Shown: positions 8,960-17,615, counted from the first letter of the stretch. The stretch is 53,682 bases of DNA from CAYRPN01 sp964426135 (GCA_964426135.1 CAYRPN010000027.1:1-53682); one strand, 5' to 3'. A program made the numbers and translations. The notes: a model not told the origin generated them from the sequence alone.

Positions 8960-10222
8960 ATGCGTTTCGTCTCCGCCTTTGCTTTCGCATTCGTGTTCGC
9001 CGCCGCCGCCAACGCAGCCGACCTGCCCGACAAACACTGGCCCCGCTGGCGCGGCGCCGGCGCCGACGCCAGCGCCGCCGGCAATTTCCCCGTGGAGTGG
9101 AGCGACACGAACAACGTCGCTTGGAAAGTCGCCCTCCCCGGCAAAGGTTGCTCCTCGCCAATCGTCTGGGGCGAACAGATCATCATCACAGGCCCCATCG
9201 ACGATGGAAAGGATGCGGTCCTTGCTTTTGACTTTGCCGGCAAAGAACGGTGGCGCACGCCTGTCGGCAAAACCAAAGACGGCAAGCATCGCAACGGTTC
9301 GAGCAGCAATCCGTCCGCTGTCACCAACGGCAAACACGTCTTCGCTTACTTCAAGAGCGGCGTCGTCGCCGGCCTGGACATCACCGGCAAGCTCCTCTGG
9401 TCCACCAACCTGCAGGAACGCTTCGGACCCGACACGCTCTTCTGGGACATTGGCACCTCGCCCGTGTTGACGAAGCAGCACCTCATCGTCGCCGTCATGC
9501 ACAAGGGCGAATCCTTCCTCGCCGCCTTCGACCACGCGACCGGCAACCTCGCATGGAAGGTTGCCCGCAACTACGAATGCCCCATCGAAGGCGATCACAG
9601 CTACGCCACGCCGATCATCATCGATCACAAGGGCAAAGAGGCCATCCTCGTCTGGGGTGCCGAACACCTGACTGCCCACGACGCCGCCGACGGCAAGATC
9701 ATCTGGTCCTGCGGAGCATTTAACCCCAAGCAGAACAAGTTCTGGGTCGCCGTCGCCTCGCATCTGGTCGTCGGCGATATGGCGATCGTGCCCTACGGCC
9801 GCGGCGCCCACCTCGTCGGCGTCAAGATGGGCGGCGAGGGCGATGTCACTGCCACGCACCGCGCGTGGGAACGCACCGATGTCGGCGCCTTCGTCCCCAC
9901 CCCCTGTGCCGCCGGCGGCAAGGTCTATGTCGTCGGCGATCGCGGCGAAGTCGCATGCCTCGACGCGAAGACCGGCGAACCCATCTGGAAGGACAAGCTC
10001 CCCAAAGGCAGCGCCAGCTACTACGCCTCGCCCGTCGTCGCCGGCGACAAACTCTACGCCACGCGCGAAGACGGCGTGATCTACGTCGCCAGGATCGATG
10101 GCAAGTTCGAACTGCTCAGTGAGAACATCATGAACGAGCGCATCATCGCCACGCCCGTGCCCATCGCCGGCAAGGTGCTGATCCGCGGCGAACGGCATCT
10201 GTTCTGCATCGGGGCGAAATGA
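8960..10222 (+). CDS. Secreted PQQ-like beta-propeller repeat protein
   Basis: 420 aa with a Sec signal peptide (MRFVSAFAFAFVFAAAANAA, cleavage after ANA). The mature start DKHWPRWRGAGADASAAGNF is typical of planctomycete outer-membrane or periplasmic PQQ-like proteins (WPRWRG). Blade motifs of the form GKERWRT, GKLLWST, GNLAWKV, GKIIWSC and GEPIWKD recur about every 50-60 residues. These domains often serve as scaffolds rather than quinoprotein enzymes, so no PQQ binding is claimed. A second, divergent member lies at 50032-51339. The upstream gap 8686-8959 holds nothing I recognise. Confidence 0.9.
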   Translation: MRFVSAFAFAFVFAAAANAADLPDKHWPRWRGAGADASAAGNFPVEWSDTNNVAWKVALPGKGCSSPIVWGEQIIITGPIDDGKDAVLAFDFAGKERWRTPVGKTKDGKHRNGSSSNPSAVTNGKHVFAYFKSGVVAGLDITGKLLWSTNLQERFGPDTLFWDIGTSPVLTKQHLIVAVMHKGESFLAAFDHATGNLAWKVARNYECPIEGDHSYATPIIIDHKGKEAILVWGAEHLTAHDAADGKIIWSCGAFNPKQNKFWVAVASHLVVGDMAIVPYGRGAHLVGVKMGGEGDVTATHRAWERTDVGAFVPTPCAAGGKVYVVGDRGEVACLDAKTGEPIWKDKLPKGSASYYASPVVAGDKLYATREDGVIYVARIDGKFELLSENIMNERIIATPVPIAGKVLIRGERHLFCIGAK

Positions 10223-10286
10223 GGCACATCGAGGTGTGGAATCCCTCCGTCGCACAGCCGACCGCTCGTCATTACACTTGCCCCCC

Positions 10287-11342
10287 ATGAAACCCGCCGT
10301 TAATCCCCAGCCGCTTCCCCGCCGCCAGTTCGCCAGTGACAATTATGCCGGCATCTGTCCCGACGCCTGGGCCGCCATGGAGCGCGCCAACGCCGGTCAC
10401 TCCCGCGGCTACGGCGACGACGAATGGACGCAGCGTGCCACGGACCTCTTGCGCGAGCTTTTCGAGATCGACTGCGAAGTATTCTTCACCTTCAACGGCA
10501 CAGCCGCCAACTCGCTGAGCCTCGCGTCGCTGTGCCAGTCGTATCACAGTGTGATCTGCCATCGCCTGGCGCATGTGGAAACGGACGAATGCGGCGCGCC
10601 GGAGTTCTTTTCCAACGGCAGCAAGGTGCTCACCGTGCCGGGAGCGCAGGGCAAGCTGAATCTGGATGCCGTGGAAAAGCTCGTGAAAAGCCGGGACGAT
10701 CTGCACTACCCCAAGCCGCGCGTGCTGAGCCTGACACAGGCGACGGAGATGGGCACGGTGTACTCGATCATGGAGCTCGATGCCGTGGGCGAGGCTGCGC
10801 GCAAGCTCGGACTGCGCGTTCACATGGATGGCGCCCGCTTCGCCAATGCAGTGGCTGCGCTGAACGTCGCGCCCAAGCAGGTCACGTGGAAAGCCGGCGT
10901 GGATGTGCTCTGCTTCGGCGGCACCAAGAACGGCATGGCGGTCGGCGAGGCCGTGATCTTTTTCAAGAAGGAACTCGCCCACGAGTTCGAGTACCGCTGC
11001 AAGCAGGCGGGCCAGCTCTGCTCCAAGATGCGCTACCTCGCGGCGCCGTGGATCGGCATGCTCGAAACCGGCGCCTGGCTGAAGAACGCCGCCCATGCGA
11101 ACAAGATGGCGAAGCTGCTGGACGCGGAACTGCGAAAGATCCCCGCGCTCGAAATCCTCGCCCCCGTGCAGGCCAATGCCCTGTTCGTGAAACTCCCACC
11201 CGACGTCGATGCCGGCCTGCGGCAACGCGGCTGGGTGTACTACGATTTCCTCGCCGCCGGCGGGGCACGCTTCATGTGCGCGTGGGATACGACGGAAGAA
11301 GACGTGCGGGCGCTGGTGGCGGAGATTCGATCACTCGTTTAG
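10287..11342 (+). CDS. ltaE: Low-specificity L-threonine aldolase (beta-eliminating lyase family)
   Basis: 351 aa from ATG 10287 (MKPAVNPQPLPRRQFASDNY); the open frame extends to 10236 but homology starts here. It is a fold-type I PLP enzyme that cleaves L-threonine or allo-threonine to glycine and acetaldehyde. The PLP lysine is K214 in GGTKNG, the HMDGAR motif (D181) is at 179-184, and the phosphate-binding GTAAN is at 71-75. The gene ends GTT TAG, and that GTTTAG is also the head of a REP-like hairpin (11337-11367), so the terminal Val and the stop appear to be element-derived. Confidence 0.93.
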   Translation: MKPAVNPQPLPRRQFASDNYAGICPDAWAAMERANAGHSRGYGDDEWTQRATDLLRELFEIDCEVFFTFNGTAANSLSLASLCQSYHSVICHRLAHVETDECGAPEFFSNGSKVLTVPGAQGKLNLDAVEKLVKSRDDLHYPKPRVLSLTQATEMGTVYSIMELDAVGEAARKLGLRVHMDGARFANAVAALNVAPKQVTWKAGVDVLCFGGTKNGMAVGEAVIFFKKELAHEFEYRCKQAGQLCSKMRYLAAPWIGMLETGAWLKNAAHANKMAKLLDAELRKIPALEILAPVQANALFVKLPPDVDAGLRQRGWVYYDFLAAGGARFMCAWDTTEEDVRALVAEIRSLV

Positions 11343-11367
11343 CGCCGGGGCTTGCCCCGTTCCGGCC
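11337..11367. repeat. REP-like hairpin overlapping the threonine aldolase stop codon
   Basis: GTTTAGCGCCGGGGCTTGCC, then CCGTTCCGGCC. It is nearly identical to the copy at 2261-2290. The TAG of the head is the stop codon of the upstream gene. Confidence 0.8.
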
Positions 11368-11387
11368 ATGGTGGAGTTCAAGACACG

Positions 11388-11864
11388 ATGCGCCTCCACT
11401 GCCCAGCCTGTGGCTACGATCTCCAAGGCGCGCCCACCAGTCAATGCCCCGAGTGTGGCAAGTTCGCCGATCCGCTCCAATTGAAGGAGCGTGTGGCCTC
11501 CATGCGGTTGAGCGCGAGTGAAGTCGGGCTGCGCATTGTTGGTCCGAGCGCGGCTTCGCTCGCGCTGGGCTTTAGCCCGGTGTTGCTCCGATTGGTCACC
11601 GACTCGGCGCAGACTGTCATCCTTTCGTCGTTCATTCTGGCTGTCCTGATTAGTTTCGCTCTGCTGCTCATCGCGATTGTCAACACCGCCAATATCATGG
11701 AAAGATACTTCTACATCCGGGCCGTCCGGCGCGGTCTTCCAACAAAGAGCCGTGCCGTATTCGCTTTCGGGTGTATCCTGTTTCTATTGCAGATGGGACT
11801 TGGCTGGCTGGCGGTGGCGTTGCCGTTTGTAGTCTTGAACGCCCCGCATTTTTCCATCTCGTGA
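11388..11864 (+). CDS. Zinc-ribbon membrane protein (tandem copy 1)
   Basis: 158 aa from ATG 11388 (MRLHCPACGYDLQGA). Residues 5-25 form a short four-Cys zinc ribbon: CPAC then CPEC. After it come two strong paired hydrophobic segments (about 60-100 and 125-150) with an Asn/Arg/Tyr-rich cytoplasmic loop. This head-plus-membrane layout is common among planctomycete proteins of unknown role. The next gene repeats it (CPQCGYDLHGA...CPECG), so the two are tandem paralogs with diverged membrane parts. Confidence 0.7.
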   Translation: MRLHCPACGYDLQGAPTSQCPECGKFADPLQLKERVASMRLSASEVGLRIVGPSAASLALGFSPVLLRLVTDSAQTVILSSFILAVLISFALLLIAIVNTANIMERYFYIRAVRRGLPTKSRAVFAFGCILFLLQMGLGWLAVALPFVVLNAPHFSIS

Positions 11865-11884
11865 TGATTGTGGGAGTTGGCTAC

Positions 11885-12400
11885 ATGCACCTCCACTGCC
11901 CCCAATGCGGCTACGACCTGCACGGCGCGTCAGGTCCGCACTGCCCGGAATGTGGCGCTGTGTTTCATCCGAGTGTCATCGTCGCGCGAATCAGAACCGC
12001 ACAACTCAGCCGATCCGGTTTCGCACTGCGGATGTGTCAACCAGCCTTGATCGGTCTCGTCACTGGCTCGCACAAACTCTTTTCCCGAGACCTGCTGGAG
12101 CCAGGACTATTCACAACTTGTGCTGGTGTTGGGATCCCGGCGGCATTCCTCGTGCTGGTAGCCAACACATACGATCTGGCTTGGCGTCTCCGATACACCC
12201 GCACTGCGGCTTTGGGCAAGCGGCCTTACTCGACCATTGCCGGGTATCTCCATATGGTCGCCCTCGCTGTGGGGCAGATTCTGCTCTATTTCGTCTTCTC
12301 CTTTATTCTGGCTTACGTGATGAGCTTCCTCGTTTCGCTCAGCACGGTTGCCAACACCGCCGCAATCACGGAGAGATGCGTCCACCTGCCGACGCTGTGA
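11885..12400 (+). CDS. Zinc-ribbon membrane protein (tandem copy 2)
   Basis: 171 aa from ATG 11885 (MHLHCPQCGYDLHGASGPHC). It has the same four-Cys ribbon (CPQC, CPEC) as the gene upstream, then about three to four hydrophobic segments. The C-terminal TVANTAAITERC matches IVNTANIMERYF of copy 1, showing common descent. The function is unknown. It begins 20 bases after copy 1 stops, so the two are probably co-transcribed. Confidence 0.7.
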   Translation: MHLHCPQCGYDLHGASGPHCPECGAVFHPSVIVARIRTAQLSRSGFALRMCQPALIGLVTGSHKLFSRDLLEPGLFTTCAGVGIPAAFLVLVANTYDLAWRLRYTRTAALGKRPYSTIAGYLHMVALAVGQILLYFVFSFILAYVMSFLVSLSTVANTAAITERCVHLPTL

Positions 12401-12432
12401 TGCGACGTGCGTCAGGCGACGCACGGCATCCC

Positions 12433-12520
12433 GGTTAGCGGTCGGGCCGAGTCCGCGAGGCCCACCCGGTGGCGTCGACGAAGACTGGTGGGCCTCGAAG
12501 ACTCGGCCCGACCGCTAACC
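12433..12520. repeat. 88-bp palindromic element, copy 1 (TTAGCGGTCGGGCCGAGTC)
   Basis: The 34-nt arm 12433-12466 begins GGTTAGCGGTCGGGCCGAGT and pairs with 12487-12520, with only two differences. The second copy at 48105-48193 is inverted relative to this one: the CCGCG and CTTCG variants are swapped between arms. It lies directly upstream of the radical SAM gene. Confidence 0.9.
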
Positions 12521-12583
12521 ACCTTGTGCGAACCGACATCGCCCGTGATCTGCCGCCCATCTCGCCGGGCTACACTACTCTTC

Positions 12584-14206
12584 ATGCCCGACGTCCTGCT
12601 CACCACGATCAACGCGAAGTACGCGCATGCCGCGTTCGGGCTTCGGTATCTGCTGGCCAACATGGGGCCGCTGCGCGAGCGAGCCGCCATTCTCGAGTTC
12701 GATCTCACGCACCGGGCGATGGACATGGTCGAAGCGATTCTCGCGCGACAGCCGAGGATCGTCGGCATCGGCGTCTATATCTGGAATGTCACGCTGGCGA
12801 CGCAACTGGTCGCGGACCTGAAGCGCGTCGCGCCGCAGATCACCGTCGTTCTCGGCGGGCCGGAGATCAGCTACGAAACAGAACAACAGGAGATCGCGCG
12901 ACTCGCGGACTACGTCGTGCGCGGCGAGGCCGACCTCGCCTTCGCCGAGCTCTGCGGCAAACTGCTCGCCGGCGACAAGCCGCTGACGAAGATCATCGAC
13001 GCGCCGCTGCCGAAGATGGAAGAGCTGGCGCTGCCCTATGAATGCTACGACGCCAGGGACGTCGATCACCGCGTGATCTATGTCGAGGCTTCGCGCGGCT
13101 GCCCGTTCGAGTGCGAGTTCTGCCTCTCTTCACTCGACATCCCTGTGCGCAACGTTCCGCTGGAGCCGTTCCTCGCTGAATTGCAGAAACTCATTCGTCG
13201 CGGCGTGCGCCAGTTCAAATTCGTGGATCGCACCTTCAACCTCAACCTCGGCATCAGCCAGCGCATCCTGGAGTTCTGCCTGGCGCAGTGCGAAACGGGA
13301 GCGGGGCGCGGCGATGCGTTTTTCTTTCACTTCGAGATGATTCCCGACCGCCTTCCCGCGGCGCTGCGCGACACCATCAGAAAGTTCCCGCCCGGCGCGC
13401 TGCAATTCGAGGTCGGCGTGCAGACGCTGAATCCAGCGGTGATGACGCTCATCAGCCGGCGACAGGACAACGCGAAACTGGCGGAGAACCTGCGTTTTAT
13501 CCGCGAGGAGACGGGCGTGCACGTGCATGCCGACCTGATCGTGGGACTGCCCGGCGAGGATGTCGAAAGCTTCGCCGGCGGCTTCGACCAACTCGTCGCC
13601 ATGCGTCCGCAGGAGATCCAGGTGGGCATGCTCAAGCGGCTCCGGGGAACGCCGATCGTGCGTCACGATGAGGCGTGGGGCATGGTGTACAGCCCGACGC
13701 CGCCGTATGAGATTTTGCGGACGAAGCTGATCGACTTCCCGGCCATGCAGCGGCTGCGACGCTTCGCGAAATACTGGGACATGGTCGCCAACAGCGGAAA
13801 CTTCGTGCGCACGGCGCCGATGTTGTGGAACGCTGAAAGTCCGAACGCTTCGGCCCCCTCTCCCCGCTCTGGGGGAGAGGGCTGGGGTGAGGGGGACGTG
13901 AATCACGGCAGCCCAACGATTTCAACTTTCGCCGGCTTCATGCGCTTCACCGACTGGCTCTACGCCCGCGTCGGCAAACAGCACGGCATCGCACTGAGCA
14001 ACCTCGTCGAGCACGTGTTCCGCTTTCTCGCCGACGAACTGCGATGCGATCCGCGCGAGATCGCTCCGATTCTGCTCGATGACTACCAGCGCGGCGGGCG
14101 CAGTGATGTGCCGCCGTTCATTCGTGATTACCTGCCCGCTCAGATCGCGAGCGGTGTTCGCGGCAACGTGAAGGCACCCCGGCGACAGGCGCGGCATCTG
14201 GCGTGA
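12584..14206 (+). CDS. B12-binding domain radical SAM protein
   Basis: 540 aa from ATG 12584 (MPDVLLTTINAKYAHAAFGL). Residues 1-130 are a B12-binding-like Rossmann domain (IVGIGVYIWN, VVLGGPEISYE). The radical SAM cluster is C173-x3-C177-x2-C180 in RGCPFECEFCLSS, followed by KFVDRTFNLN and VHVHADLIVGLPGED, typical of the DUF4080-containing group of B12 radical SAM proteins. The substrate is unknown; relatives act in methylation or rearrangement of lipids, cofactors or natural products. Residues about 423-438 are encoded by a copy of the G/C-rich hairpin repeat (13852-13897), an in-frame insertion in the C-terminal region (SGGEGWGEG). Confidence 0.9.
   Translation: MPDVLLTTINAKYAHAAFGLRYLLANMGPLRERAAILEFDLTHRAMDMVEAILARQPRIVGIGVYIWNVTLATQLVADLKRVAPQITVVLGGPEISYETEQQEIARLADYVVRGEADLAFAELCGKLLAGDKPLTKIIDAPLPKMEELALPYECYDARDVDHRVIYVEASRGCPFECEFCLSSLDIPVRNVPLEPFLAELQKLIRRGVRQFKFVDRTFNLNLGISQRILEFCLAQCETGAGRGDAFFFHFEMIPDRLPAALRDTIRKFPPGALQFEVGVQTLNPAVMTLISRRQDNAKLAENLRFIREETGVHVHADLIVGLPGEDVESFAGGFDQLVAMRPQEIQVGMLKRLRGTPIVRHDEAWGMVYSPTPPYEILRTKLIDFPAMQRLRRFAKYWDMVANSGNFVRTAPMLWNAESPNASAPSPRSGGEGWGEGDVNHGSPTISTFAGFMRFTDWLYARVGKQHGIALSNLVEHVFRFLADELRCDPREIAPILLDDYQRGGRSDVPPFIRDYLPAQIASGVRGNVKAPRRQARHLA
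13852..13897. repeat. G/C-rich hairpin repeat, copy 2, in frame inside the radical SAM gene
   Basis: CCCTCTCCCC faces GGGGGAGAGG, followed by GCTGGGGTGAGGG. It is read as Gly-Glu-Gly-Trp-Gly-Glu-Gly, the same peptide as in purM. Confidence 0.88.
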
Positions 14207-14264
14207 GCGGATTGCGACGAGAGAGATTCCCTCGCGAGCGCAGGAACCGGCCGGGTTACGCCAC

Positions 14265-14300
14265 TGGCGCGCCGCGGCGGGCAAGCCCGCCGGCTAAATG
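14265..14300. repeat. REP-like hairpin overlapping a stop codon
   Basis: The minus strand reads ATTTAGCCGGCGGGCTTGCC and closes with CGCCGCGGCGC. The TAG (14294-14296) is the stop codon of the dioxygenase gene. Confidence 0.8.
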
Positions 14301-15172
14301 TGTTTGCGATACGGCTTCATGTTCATCCCCGGATAGCGCGTCGCCACCGCGGCGAGTGTTTCTTCGTTCCAATAGGGATCGCCCGGCGAGGGAAAGCCGA
14401 GCACCTCGCGCTGGCGGACGCTGGCGCGCTCCAGGAAGGACTGCAGTTCCGCCTGTTCGCCGAAGCTGGGCCAGTGTTGGTAACCCTGGAACAGATGTCG
14501 CTTGCTGCGATAGATCAGATGTTGCGTGAAGCGAGCGCCAAAGGCAGCCGTGATCGCGGTGGCGCGGTGAAATGTGCGCATGCTGAAGACGAGTAGATCG
14601 CCCGCCTTGGCGAGGATGTTCGTCGAGTTCTCGTAAAACTGCGGCCACTGGTCGCGCGGCCGGAACGGCGGCCAGAGCGGGTCGTCGCGCGTGAATTGCT
14701 GCGAAAGCACATTCGTCGGCCCCAGCGTTTCATCCACGTCGCTGTAATAGAGAATGAGATTGATCTGGCGGTAGTCGCCGTCATCGCGCGGGACGACGAG
14801 CGTATTGCCCTCGTAATCCACGTGCATTTCCTGTTCGAACTCGCCGAGCCCCGCATACTTCGCCCACAGCGATGATCGCGACAGCATGACGTCGCGCGTG
14901 GCGAGCAACTTCTCCGCCAAGGCGATCAGCTTCGGGTGCAAGGCCATGTGGTTGATCGCGTGCTCAGTGTAGGGGAACTCAATCTGCTGGAAATCCGGGC
15001 TCTCGCTGATGTGCTTGTAGTGATGCGGCTTGGCGGCGAGCAGGGCGGGAGAAGGAAAGTACTGCTGCACCGCCCGCTGGGCGGCCTTGAGGTCAGCAGG
15101 CGGGACGAAGCGGGGAATCACGACGTAGCCGTGATGCAGAAGGTGTGTATGTTGTTTGGAGGAGATGACCAT
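14294..15172 (-). CDS. Phytanoyl-CoA dioxygenase family protein
   Basis: 292 aa. It is a double-stranded beta-helix Fe(II)/2-oxoglutarate-dependent oxygenase. The iron ligands are probably H117 and D119 in EMHVDYEG and H202 in RTFHRATAI, with Arg 214 as a candidate 2-oxoglutarate contact. The N-terminal HGYVVIPRFVPPADL is the usual family start. The substrate is unknown; bacterial members hydroxylate small metabolites or lipids. It ends Ile-stop within a REP-like element. It faces away from the ribokinase gene, with a repeat-rich 240-bp gap (15173-15414). Confidence 0.88.
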   Translation of the reverse strand: MVISSKQHTHLLHHGYVVIPRFVPPADLKAAQRAVQQYFPSPALLAAKPHHYKHISESPDFQQIEFPYTEHAINHMALHPKLIALAEKLLATRDVMLSRSSLWAKYAGLGEFEQEMHVDYEGNTLVVPRDDGDYRQINLILYYSDVDETLGPTNVLSQQFTRDDPLWPPFRPRDQWPQFYENSTNILAKAGDLLVFSMRTFHRATAITAAFGARFTQHLIYRSKRHLFQGYQHWPSFGEQAELQSFLERASVRQREVLGFPSPGDPYWNEETLAAVATRYPGMNMKPYRKHI

Positions 15173-15313
15173 TGTGCGGAACAGATGACAGTGCGAGCCG
15201 TTAGTTGTGAGTCTTTATAGCGAGTGTTTATTGCGGACTTGTCGGCGCGTGTGCTGAAAATCCATGTCAACTCAATGAACGGCTTCTGAAATAGCCATTC
15301 ACTATTCATCACG

Positions 15314-15418
15314 AAGGAGCCGTGCAAGATTAACTCCGCAGATTCGAATCGCTTCGCTCCCAGTCGGACGACTTGGAAAGTCGTCCCACATGCGATGTTG
15401 ATCCTGCACGGCTCCTAA
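15314..15418. mobile_element. MITE-like element, family B copy 1 (TIR AAGGAGCCGTGCAAGA)
   Basis: 105 bp bounded by imperfect terminal inverted repeats: AAGGAGCCGTGCAAGATTAA on the left, and TTAGGAGCCGTGCAGGATCA when the right end is read from the minus strand. Inside lies a hairpin (TCGGACGACTTGGAAAGTCG then TCCCACAT) that recurs at 49983-50010. The right TIR carries the TAG stop of ribokinase. No coding capacity. The MITE label is an inference from structure. Confidence 0.65.
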
Positions 15419-16362
15419 CGATCGATCCGGCTCATTTCGATCAGCCTATCAACTTCCTCCGCTGTCGGCAGCGACGGTTGTGCTCCCATCTTCGTCGTCG
15501 CGAGCGCTCCGGCGGCGTTGGCGTAGCGCACGGCATCGCGCAGGGCCGCGCCCTGGCACAGGCGCACGGTCATCGCGGCGGTGAAGGCGTCGCCGGCGGC
15601 GGTGGTGTCGATGGTGGTCACTTTGAAAGGCTCAATCCAGGCGCCGGTCGGCTCGCCCGCATCGCACAGCAGGGCGCCGCGCGACGCGAGCTTCATGACC
15701 ACGTGCCGGGCGCCGGTGCCGTCACGCAGAATCCTCGCGGCCTTCGCGGCATCTGCCAGCGTGTTCACCGGGACGCCGGTCAGCGATTCGGCCTCGGTTT
15801 CATTCGGGGAAATGATGGTGACGCCGCGAAGTTCGTCCAGCGCGTACGTGGCGGGTGGGGCGGCGTCGAGGATGACGGGGATGCCGCGATCGTTGCCGGC
15901 GGCGATCAGAGCCTGCACGGTGGGCAGCGGCGTTTCAAGCGTGAGCTGGATCGCGTCGAGAGTTGGGTTGCGGCGCAGCGCGGCGGCCACATCGGCGGGC
16001 GCCACGCCGAGATTGGCGGCGGGCACGGCGACGATCATGTTCTCGCCGGTGGGGCCCACGAAGATCATGGCCACGCCGGTGCCCAGAGCGGGATCGTCGA
16101 GCAGAGACGCCAGGTCGAGCCCTTCACGGTTCAGTTGATCGCGCACGAACGGACCCCACTCATCGTGCCCGACGCGGCCGAGGAACGCGACCTCCGCACC
16201 GAGCCTGCGGGCGGCGACCGCCTGATTGGCGCCCTTGCCGCCGGGCACCCGGGTGATCGACTTGCCCACCAGCGTCTCGCCGCGCTGGGGCAGATGCTCG
16301 ACAGGCACCACGAGATCGACGTTGGCGGCGCCGCAAACCAGGATGTGCGGAGGAGTGGGCAT
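15415..16362 (-). CDS. rbsK: Ribokinase (PfkB family)
   Basis: 315 aa. It phosphorylates D-ribose to ribose 5-phosphate, or a related sugar. The PfkB signatures are present: PGGKGANQAVAA at about 40-51 and IDTTAAGDAFTAA at 251-263, with D258 as catalytic base and TAAGD as anion hole. NVDLVVPVEHLP near the start matches ribokinases better than fructokinases. No ribose transporter is next to it. The stop TAG falls in the terminal repeat of a MITE-like element, so the C-terminus may be slightly altered. Confidence 0.93.
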   Translation of the reverse strand: MPTPPHILVCGAANVDLVVPVEHLPQRGETLVGKSITRVPGGKGANQAVAARRLGAEVAFLGRVGHDEWGPFVRDQLNREGLDLASLLDDPALGTGVAMIFVGPTGENMIVAVPAANLGVAPADVAAALRRNPTLDAIQLTLETPLPTVQALIAAGNDRGIPVILDAAPPATYALDELRGVTIISPNETEAESLTGVPVNTLADAAKAARILRDGTGARHVVMKLASRGALLCDAGEPTGAWIEPFKVTTIDTTAAGDAFTAAMTVRLCQGAALRDAVRYANAAGALATTKMGAQPSLPTAEEVDRLIEMSRIDR

Positions 16363-16430
16363 GCGTGCGGAGGCAATGGGAGTGGTGAGTTGTGAGTTCT
16401 GACTTGATCGTTCGCCGGTGAGGGTCGAAG

Positions 16431-16631
16431 TTAGGATCGCGATCGAAATAACCTCCCGGCTTGGCCGTTTCCGATTCCCCTCCCTCGTAGGGAGGGGTTA
16501 GGGGAGGGTCGGGCGCACTGCATGATTGTGCATGAAATCAGCCTGTTTACCCGACCCTCCCCCTGCCCCTCCCTAAGAGGGAGGGGAGTGCGAACTGTGC
16601 CAATCGGGAAGTCATTTCGATTCCATTCCAT
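16431..16631. mobile_element. MITE-like element, family A copy 1
   Basis: About 200 bp starting TTAGGATCGCGATCGAAATA and ending with its imperfect complement. Inside, CCCCTCCCTCGTAGGGAGGG and AGGGTCGGGC face GACCCTCCCCCTGCCCCTCC. The central part contains GCACTGCATGATTGTGCATG. It shares the whole layout and most bases with copy 2 at 17412-17615, in direct orientation, with the ABC ATPase gene between them. The gap 16363-16675 contains nothing else except a GAGGACGCC-type hairpin half at 16654-16682. Confidence 0.8.
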
Positions 16632-16653
16632 AGGGGTTGAGATGATCTCTGAT

Positions 16654-16682
16654 CGTCGCGGCGAGGACGCCAAGGCTATGAC
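16654..16682. repeat. GAGGACGCC-family hairpin half at an ABC gene stop codon
   Basis: The minus strand reads TCATAGCCTTGGCGTCCTCG. The TAG (16676-16678) is the stop of the ABC ATPase gene. A full inverted pair of the same family is at 49894-49972. Confidence 0.65.
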
Positions 16683-17356
16683 GACATCTCGCGAGACTCG
16701 ATCAGTTCGCCCGCATTCATCCGCATCACTCGCTGTGCCGCGGCGGCGGCGCGGTCGTCGTGCGTGACCAGCAGCACGGCGCCTCCGGCGGCGGCGAATG
16801 CGGTGAGCGTGTCGAGGACGATCTTCGCATTGTCCGGATCGAGATTGCCCGTGGGTTCATCGGCCAGCAGCAGTTTGGGCTGGTTCAAGAGCGCGCGGGC
16901 CATGGCGCATCGCTGACGTTCGCCGGTGGAGAGTTCGCCGGGCGTGTGGCTGGCGCGATGGGCGAGATTGAATCGCTCGAGCATTTCCTTCGCCCGTTCA
17001 TCGGCGCCTCGGCGCGGCGCCGCCATCGCCGCCGCCAGCACATTGTCAAGCACGGTGAGATAGGGGACGAGATGAAACTGCTGGAACACGAATCCGACGG
17101 TGGCCGCGCGGACCTTCGCGCGGGCCTCGGTGGAAAGGGCGTAAAGGTCCTGGCCGTCGAGCGTCACGGTGCCGCAGGTCGGACGGAGCAGGGCGCCGGC
17201 CGCGAGCAGCAGCGTGGACTTGCCGCATCCGCTGGGGCCGCGAACCGCCACGAACTGCCGCGCGGCGAGGGTGAAGGTCACTTCGTTCAGCGCCCGGACA
17301 GGGCCGGCCTTGCCCAGATAATCCTTTGACACGCGTTGAAGCTCAAGCAGCGGCAT
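16676..17356 (-). CDS. ABC transporter ATP-binding protein (LolD/MacB type)
   Basis: 226 aa. Walker A is GPSGCGKST, the Q-loop region is GFVFQQFHLVPYLTV, the signature is LSTGERQRCAMARAL, and Walker B is LLLADEPTGNLD. The TGNLD form and the length are typical of LolD/FtsE/MacB-type ATPases that work with FtsX-like permeases on lipoproteins, antibiotics or cell division. No permease gene adjoins it. The gene is bracketed by two direct copies of a ~200-bp repeat, which could have mobilised it away from its partner. A second such orphan ATPase is at 25718-26452. Confidence 0.9.
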   Translation of the reverse strand: MPLLELQRVSKDYLGKAGPVRALNEVTFTLAARQFVAVRGPSGCGKSTLLLAAGALLRPTCGTVTLDGQDLYALSTEARAKVRAATVGFVFQQFHLVPYLTVLDNVLAAAMAAPRRGADERAKEMLERFNLAHRASHTPGELSTGERQRCAMARALLNQPKLLLADEPTGNLDPDNAKIVLDTLTAFAAAGGAVLLVTHDDRAAAAAQRVMRMNAGELIESREMSS

Positions 17357-17411
17357 GGGAGCAGTGTATCGAATGGTTGCGGCCGGCTTGTCGCCGGAAT
17401 CAATCCCGCCC

Positions 17412-17615
17412 TTAGGATCGTGACCGAAATAACTTCCCGACTTGGCCGTCTCCGATTCCCCTCCCTCCTAGGGAGGGGTTAGGGGGAGGGTCGGGCGCAC
17501 TGCATGATTGTGCATGAAATCAGGCTGTTCGCCCGACCCTCCCCCTGCCCCTCCCTAAAAGGGAGGGGAGTTCGAACCTTGCAAATCGGAAAGTTGTTTC
17601 GCTCCGATTCCTTAA
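17412..17615. mobile_element. MITE-like element, family A copy 2
   Basis: About 204 bp: the left TIR is TTAGGATCGTGACCGAAATA, and the right end read from the minus strand is TTAAGGAATCGGAGCGAAAC. The interior is nearly the same as copy 1. The right end supplies the TAA stop of the DUF2293 gene (17612-17614). Confidence 0.82.
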
